Source: JAWWBN01 sp033720955
Lineage (GTDB): Bacteria > Acidobacteriota > Thermoanaerobaculia > Multivoradales > JAHEKO01
DNA: 5,348 bases
Direction: 5' to 3'
NCBI GenBank assembly: GCA_033720955.1
Contig: JAWWBN010000254.1
Span: 1 to 5,348, forward strand
Of the stretch, positions 3,876 through 5,348 are shown piece after piece. Below the pieces are notes generated by a model that did not search any database, was not told the DNA's origin, and saw only the letters and a program-made list of their open reading frames with translations. Position numbers and translations under genes: made by a program. How positions within the stretch are numbered: position 1 is the stretch's first letter; every line of letters starts with the position of its first letter.

Positions 3876-5348
3876 ATGACCCGCAGAGTCCTTTGCAGCG
3901 CTCTTCTCGGCCTGGTCCTGGCCGGCCCGTCCTACGTCGCGGCCCAGGAGCCGCTCTTTCTCGAGACGGTGGGCTTCGCCACCAAGACCGGCTTCCGCGG
4001 CGTCTTCGCCTGGAGCGCTGCCGAGTCCGTCTCGGGGGTGGTCCACTACGGCACGGATCCCGACAACCTGACCGAGACGGTCCAGCCGCTGCCGGGCGGC
4101 GTCGACACCGCGCAGATGGCGGTGGCGCAGATCGTCACCGGCCAGCGCTACTACTACCAGGTCGAGGACCTGCTCACCGGCGCCCGCTCCGAGGTGGGCA
4201 GCTTCGTGGCCCGGAACGCCTACAACGACTGGAACGGCAGCATCTACACCCTCGACCTGCTCATCCAGCTCGACAGCCAGTCGTTGCCCGAGGACATCCC
4301 CTCCGACCAGGCGCTGGCCGACATCGCCGCCGGCGTGAACGTCTTCGCCGAGCGCCTCTACGACGCCCTCGACGGCTACGCCCGGATCGGCACCGTGCTG
4401 ATCACCGACACCAACACCGACTATCCGCTGACGACGCCGTTCTACGGCCCGGTCTGCGACGACGAGGCCAGCAACCTGGCCGACGTGCTGGTACAGACCA
4501 CCATCCCGTTCGACAGCCACACCTGGGGCGGCTGGTCGATCGACAACCCGTGCATCGCCTTCTACGTCGGCCGCATCGGCCAGCTGGTGATCCCCTGGGA
4601 GGACGACCTCCACTTCGGCTACGTCTCGACCCACGAGATGATGCACTACGCCTTCAACGCTCCCGACCTCTACGGCGAGGGCACGGTCGAGGAGGAGAAC
4701 CCCGCCGACTGCCGCAACCTGGCCTGGGACGGCTCGCTGATGCACAACACCGGCGGCTGGGCGGGCAAGTGGGAGCTGACCGAGCTCGACCGGAATCCCA
4801 CGCTCACCCCCTGCCAGCACGGCTCGCTGCCCTGGACCTGGGACGTGCTGCGCACCCGCTACACCGAGATCCCCGAGTTCCCCAACGGCCCGATCGACCA
4901 CATGTTCGACGACCTGGCGCGCGGTAACGCCGACGGCGACGCGCTCCAGATCTACATCCTCGACCGTGAGCCCGGAGCCTCGACGCTCACCGCCTACACT
5001 CCCGACGACCAGATCCCGACCTGCGGCAACCAGCTGCCGCAGGTGATCGACGCCGAGGGCGACGCCACCGGCTTCGTGGTGGTCGAGGAGACCCCGGCGC
5101 CGTCGGAGGACTCGCTCGACGTTCTCTCCGGCTTCCTCACCTGGGACGAGGAGGAGGAGGCGGTGACCTTCCACATCCGCCTCAAGGACCTCCAGTCGAC
5201 TCCGCCGGTGGGCGGTGGCGGCCACTTCTTCCGCTACTACTTCAACTACGGCAACCAGCGCTACCTGCTGGTGGCCGCGAGGGACGCGCTGGGCCCGGCC
5301 TTCTCGCTTCGCGACGCCGACAACAACACCCTGGCGACCGGCCTCGAC
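3876..5348 (+). CDS. Secreted zinc metalloprotease-like protein with fibronectin-III-like N-terminal domain (3' end outside window)
   Basis: The frame is open for 491 codons to the window edge with no stop. Residues 1-23 are a signal peptide with a likely cleavage at VAA|Q. Residues about 26-112 look like a fibronectin-III or purple-acid-phosphatase-N-type beta-sandwich (GVVHYGTDPDNL, GQRYYYQVEDLLTG). The catalytic-type domain follows: THEMMH contains HExxH (H253, E254, H257), then YAFNAPDLYG (258-267), where D264 may be a third metal ligand. A SLMHN segment (287-291) has the look of a metzincin Met-turn. This recalls M6-like exoproteases (HExxHxxGxPDLY), but here the stretch from HExxH to PDLY is one residue longer and lacks the usual glycine, so the family is not assigned. 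Residues from about 410 form a beta-rich module (DVLSGFLTWDEEEE, GHFFRYYFNYGNQRYLLVAA) like accessory domains in other bacterial exoproteins. Cysteines C194, C226, C279, C312 and C383 could pair. Extracellular proteolysis is inferred. It is transcribed divergently from the neighbouring methyltransferase. Confidence 0.82.
   Translation, partial: MTRRVLCSALLGLVLAGPSYVAAQEPLFLETVGFATKTGFRGVFAWSAAESVSGVVHYGTDPDNLTETVQPLPGGVDTAQMAVAQIVTGQRYYYQVEDLLTGARSEVGSFVARNAYNDWNGSIYTLDLLIQLDSQSLPEDIPSDQALADIAAGVNVFAERLYDALDGYARIGTVLITDTNTDYPLTTPFYGPVCDDEASNLADVLVQTTIPFDSHTWGGWSIDNPCIAFYVGRIGQLVIPWEDDLHFGYVSTHEMMHYAFNAPDLYGEGTVEEENPADCRNLAWDGSLMHNTGGWAGKWELTELDRNPTLTPCQHGSLPWTWDVLRTRYTEIPEFPNGPIDHMFDDLARGNADGDALQIYILDREPGASTLTAYTPDDQIPTCGNQLPQVIDAEGDATGFVVVEETPAPSEDSLDVLSGFLTWDEEEEAVTFHIRLKDLQSTPPVGGGGHFFRYYFNYGNQRYLLVAARDALGPAFSLRDADNNTLATGLD

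Noticed and set aside
3422..4927. 501-codon plus-strand open frame running from inside the leftward methyltransferase into the metalloprotease gene
   Set aside because: It is a shadow in another frame across two real genes and an intergenic region, with arginine/proline-rich sequence and no domain.
3816..5225. 469-codon minus-strand open frame opposite the metalloprotease gene
   Set aside because: Val/Gly/Asp/Leu-rich composition is what antisense reading of GC-ending codons yields; the plus strand has a signal peptide, a strong ribosome site and an HExxH motif.

Overview
The window is very GC-rich bacterial DNA. Nearly every codon in the real genes ends in C or G, and two genes start with GTG, or three counting the likely start of the methyltransferase. 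It holds four complete genes and one gene cut by the right edge; a few codons at the left edge may be the start of a sixth. The mix suggests a GC-rich, soil- or sediment-type Gram-negative lineage such as Acidobacteriota (Thermoanaerobaculia-like) or Myxococcota: a secreted LamG protein with a C-terminal 'coathanger'-type domain, a fibronectin-III-like/zinc-protease exoprotein, and a METTL7-like methyltransferase. This assignment is inference from gene content; no rRNA or marker gene is present.

Layout. Bases 1-139 hold the possible start of a leftward gene and the leader of the first rightward gene. Bases 140-1234 (+) encode a secreted LamG-like lectin-fold protein. Bases 1303-1920 (+) encode a small SAM-dependent methyltransferase of the METTL7/thiol-methyltransferase type. 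It is followed after 18 bases by 1939-2610 (+), a membrane-anchored, stand-alone peptidoglycan glycosyltransferase (GT51) domain whose second catalytic glutamate appears replaced by glutamine. Bases 2639-3670 (-) are convergent with it and encode a second class I methyltransferase with a degenerate Trm112-like N-terminus. Bases 3671-3875 are a 205-base divergent intergenic region rich in inverted repeats. Bases 3876-5348 (+) encode a secreted HExxH zinc metalloprotease-like protein that continues past the window.

The genes do not form an obvious single pathway. The 1303-2610 pair looks like a short operon. The two exported proteins each appear to have their own promoter, with a shared TAGCCTGG element, and Shine-Dalgarno site. 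The leftward methyltransferase has no Shine-Dalgarno site but has a -10-like hexamer seven bases before its ATG, which suggests a leaderless mRNA. No tRNA, rRNA, CRISPR array, insertion sequence or phage gene was seen. The best candidates for something new are the noncanonical GT51 protein, the exported metalloprotease, and the palindrome cluster between the two divergent genes.
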